Shown here: piece after piece, positions 62,604-64,000 of the stretch
How the letters are laid out: every line of letters starts with the position of its first letter
How positions within the stretch are numbered: the first letter of the stretch is position 1
Assembly (NCBI GenBank): GCA_019914945.1
Contig: CM034101.1
Coordinates: forward strand, 16,379,188 to 16,443,187
Reading direction: 5' to 3'
Source of the DNA: Typha latifolia
Taxonomy: Eukaryota > Streptophyta > Magnoliopsida > Poales > Typhaceae
Length of the DNA stretch: 64,000 nucleotides
Made by a program: the position numbers and the translations under genes
Notes under the pieces: generated by a model
The model's input: the letters and a program-made list of their open reading frames with translations, nothing else
What the model was told of the DNA's origin: nothing
The model's database searches: none

Positions 62604-63180
62604 TAAAGAAACCACAAGATTGCTCTTTTGCATCTGGAGAATTACAATGGTGCCTCATTAATAATGATTGTATAACCTATTCAAAAGCGTAGGAATCTTA
62701 GTTGTCATGTCACTGGAAGACCATAGTCAGCTTATTTGAGCAACCATCACTTTTGTACCTTTCTGTAATTCGTACTGTATATAAAGCTGATATAAGTAAT
62801 GTATCAATTAATTCATTTATATACTCCTAGTGCAAAGAAAGTAGAGGAAAAGGAGATGAGTGTAGAATTTTTACCTTACGAGAGTATATCTATAAACTTT
62901 TGAGACTGTAATACAACAATTTATGTTGTCCTTGCTGGGCAAGTACCAGAAGTATTTGAATCAAACACAATTTCATTAATGATGGCCTATTTGATGTATT
63001 AATGATCAATTGATGAGGTTGTTCTGGCTTTATGTGATTACTTCCTCTCTTATAAATACCATTGTTGAAATGGTCGGATCTTTTATTAGAATACTAATTT
63101 CAATGTAGCTTCATTCCGTTGTCACGTAAATTACGATTATACATATGCTCCTATAACTCTTGGCCTAAGTTTTGAATTTA
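62604..63180. other. 3' UTR and downstream flank of the GRIP gene
   Basis: AATAAAG starts two bases after the stop codon, too early for a usual poly(A) signal. The following AT-rich sequence contains no gene I can support. Confidence 0.5.
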
Positions 63181-64000
63181 TAATTCCTCACTGTGGCTAG
63201 GCAGCAAGCGTAGAGACTTCAAGACCCGCTTATATGGGATGATACTCATTCAATGATCAATTAGTGGATTTTGGGAGAGTGAACCTGAAATTTGCCTATA
63301 TCTCTTGAAACACCCAAACCTCCAAATACATGTGTAAACCGCGTGGATAATTTCCCCCACGCGGTACATCACATGACCTGTCAGTACAAGGATTTCACAA
63401 GGCACACAACAGCACAATTTCACCATAAATAAACTCAATTATAAGAGTCCGGATACAAGTCCACAGGCCACAACAAGCCTTCCAAATATACATTCAAAAT
63501 ACTATGTTAAAGTCCAAAAAGATACAACGTCATCATCATACCCTCGCGGGGTTTAATACAACTAAAATACGTACTAAAAGAAAGAAAGCGGCTACTCCTC
63601 GCTACCCGCACTGCGTCCCCTAGCTCGAAATAATACGCCACGGGGTGAGCTTACGACCCCGAGTAGGATCCATACAATTTAAAATAATGACATCACAGGT
63701 GTATATCTAATGTATGCCTATATTTGCTAACGATAACGACATGCTTATTAAAATGACTTACCATAATTTACTAAGTCAATGCAGTTGATAAAGATTACCA
63801 ATCACTATCTTGGAACATGCTAGTTCCTAAACATATTATGATAAGTTCACACAGATATAAAGTTTGAGACAATCTCTTATTCGTACACATCTCAATCATA
63901 GGTTTACATATTATGCATAGCAATAAAATAACAGTTTAGTCACCTCATGTCTACCAAGGCAATAATCATACTCATCATCGCTCACCGAGCTATTCACCAC
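63181..64000. mobile_element. possible LTR-retroelement fragment at the right edge
   Basis: Base composition and texture change near 63180. The block contains CCCTCGCGGGG, GCTACCCGCACTGCGTCCCC and CACGGGGTGAGCTTACGACC, a style I associate with LTRs of plant Ty3/gypsy elements. It includes a strong hairpin CCGCGTGG (63339-63346) / CCACGCGG (63357-63364) with a 10-base loop. No LTR ends or pol motifs are visible, and the block runs off the window. Confidence 0.35.

Noticed and set aside
1..64000. CRISPR array, rRNA, prophage or biosynthetic operon
   Set aside because: No regular short direct repeats with spacers, no rRNA sequence and no prokaryotic gene organisation; all supported genes are intron-rich plant genes.

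Overview
The window is nuclear DNA of a flowering plant. It holds eight protein-coding genes, all split by GT-AG introns (one GC-AG intron), in AT-rich introns and spacers with microsatellites. Every family is a standard plant housekeeping family. The cyclin N-terminus looks monocot-like and the exons lack the extreme GC of grasses, so a non-grass monocot is my guess, with low confidence. No bacterial, organellar, viral or CRISPR feature was seen.

Layout, left to right. (1) 1574-1958, minus: the first two coding exons of a SAC-domain phosphoinositide phosphatase, continuing off the left edge; its intron carries four diverged ~210-bp repeats. (2) 4330-8576, minus: a complete eight-exon catalase of 492 aa. 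(3) 11338-14989, minus: a complete eight-exon ubiquilin/DSK2 of 538 aa. (4) 15438-20332, plus: a 14-exon poly(A) polymerase / tRNA nucleotidyltransferase family protein of 541 aa, divergent from DSK2 across a ~450-bp shared promoter. (5) 22786-26086, plus: an 11-exon B2-type cyclin of 426 aa with mitosis-specific promoter elements. (6) 28606-33731, minus: an 11-exon plastid ATP phosphoribosyltransferase (HISN1) of 398 aa. (7) 35960-42528, plus: a 10-exon serine acetyltransferase (SERAT3-like) of 351 aa with coupled upstream ORFs. (8) 45047-62603, plus: a 21-exon GRIP-domain golgin of 807 aa with a leader intron. The last ~800 bp looks like part of a retroelement.

The exon models were built by hand. 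In every complete gene the splice phases agree from exon to exon, the frame runs from ATG to stop, and the length matches the family. The genes do not form a pathway cluster. They share broad themes only: peroxide removal (catalase), ubiquitin shuttling (DSK2), RNA 3'-end addition (PAP/CCA family), mitosis (CYCB2), histidine and cysteine supply (HISN1, SERAT) and Golgi tethering (GRIP).

I found no clear undescribed system. The best leads are in leaders and promoters: a TAATG upstream-ORF junction in the polymerase gene, coupled TGATG upstream ORFs plus an open in-frame leader in the acetyltransferase gene, a palindromic pair of MSA elements in the cyclin promoter, and a GA/CT complementary pair in the cyclin primary transcript.
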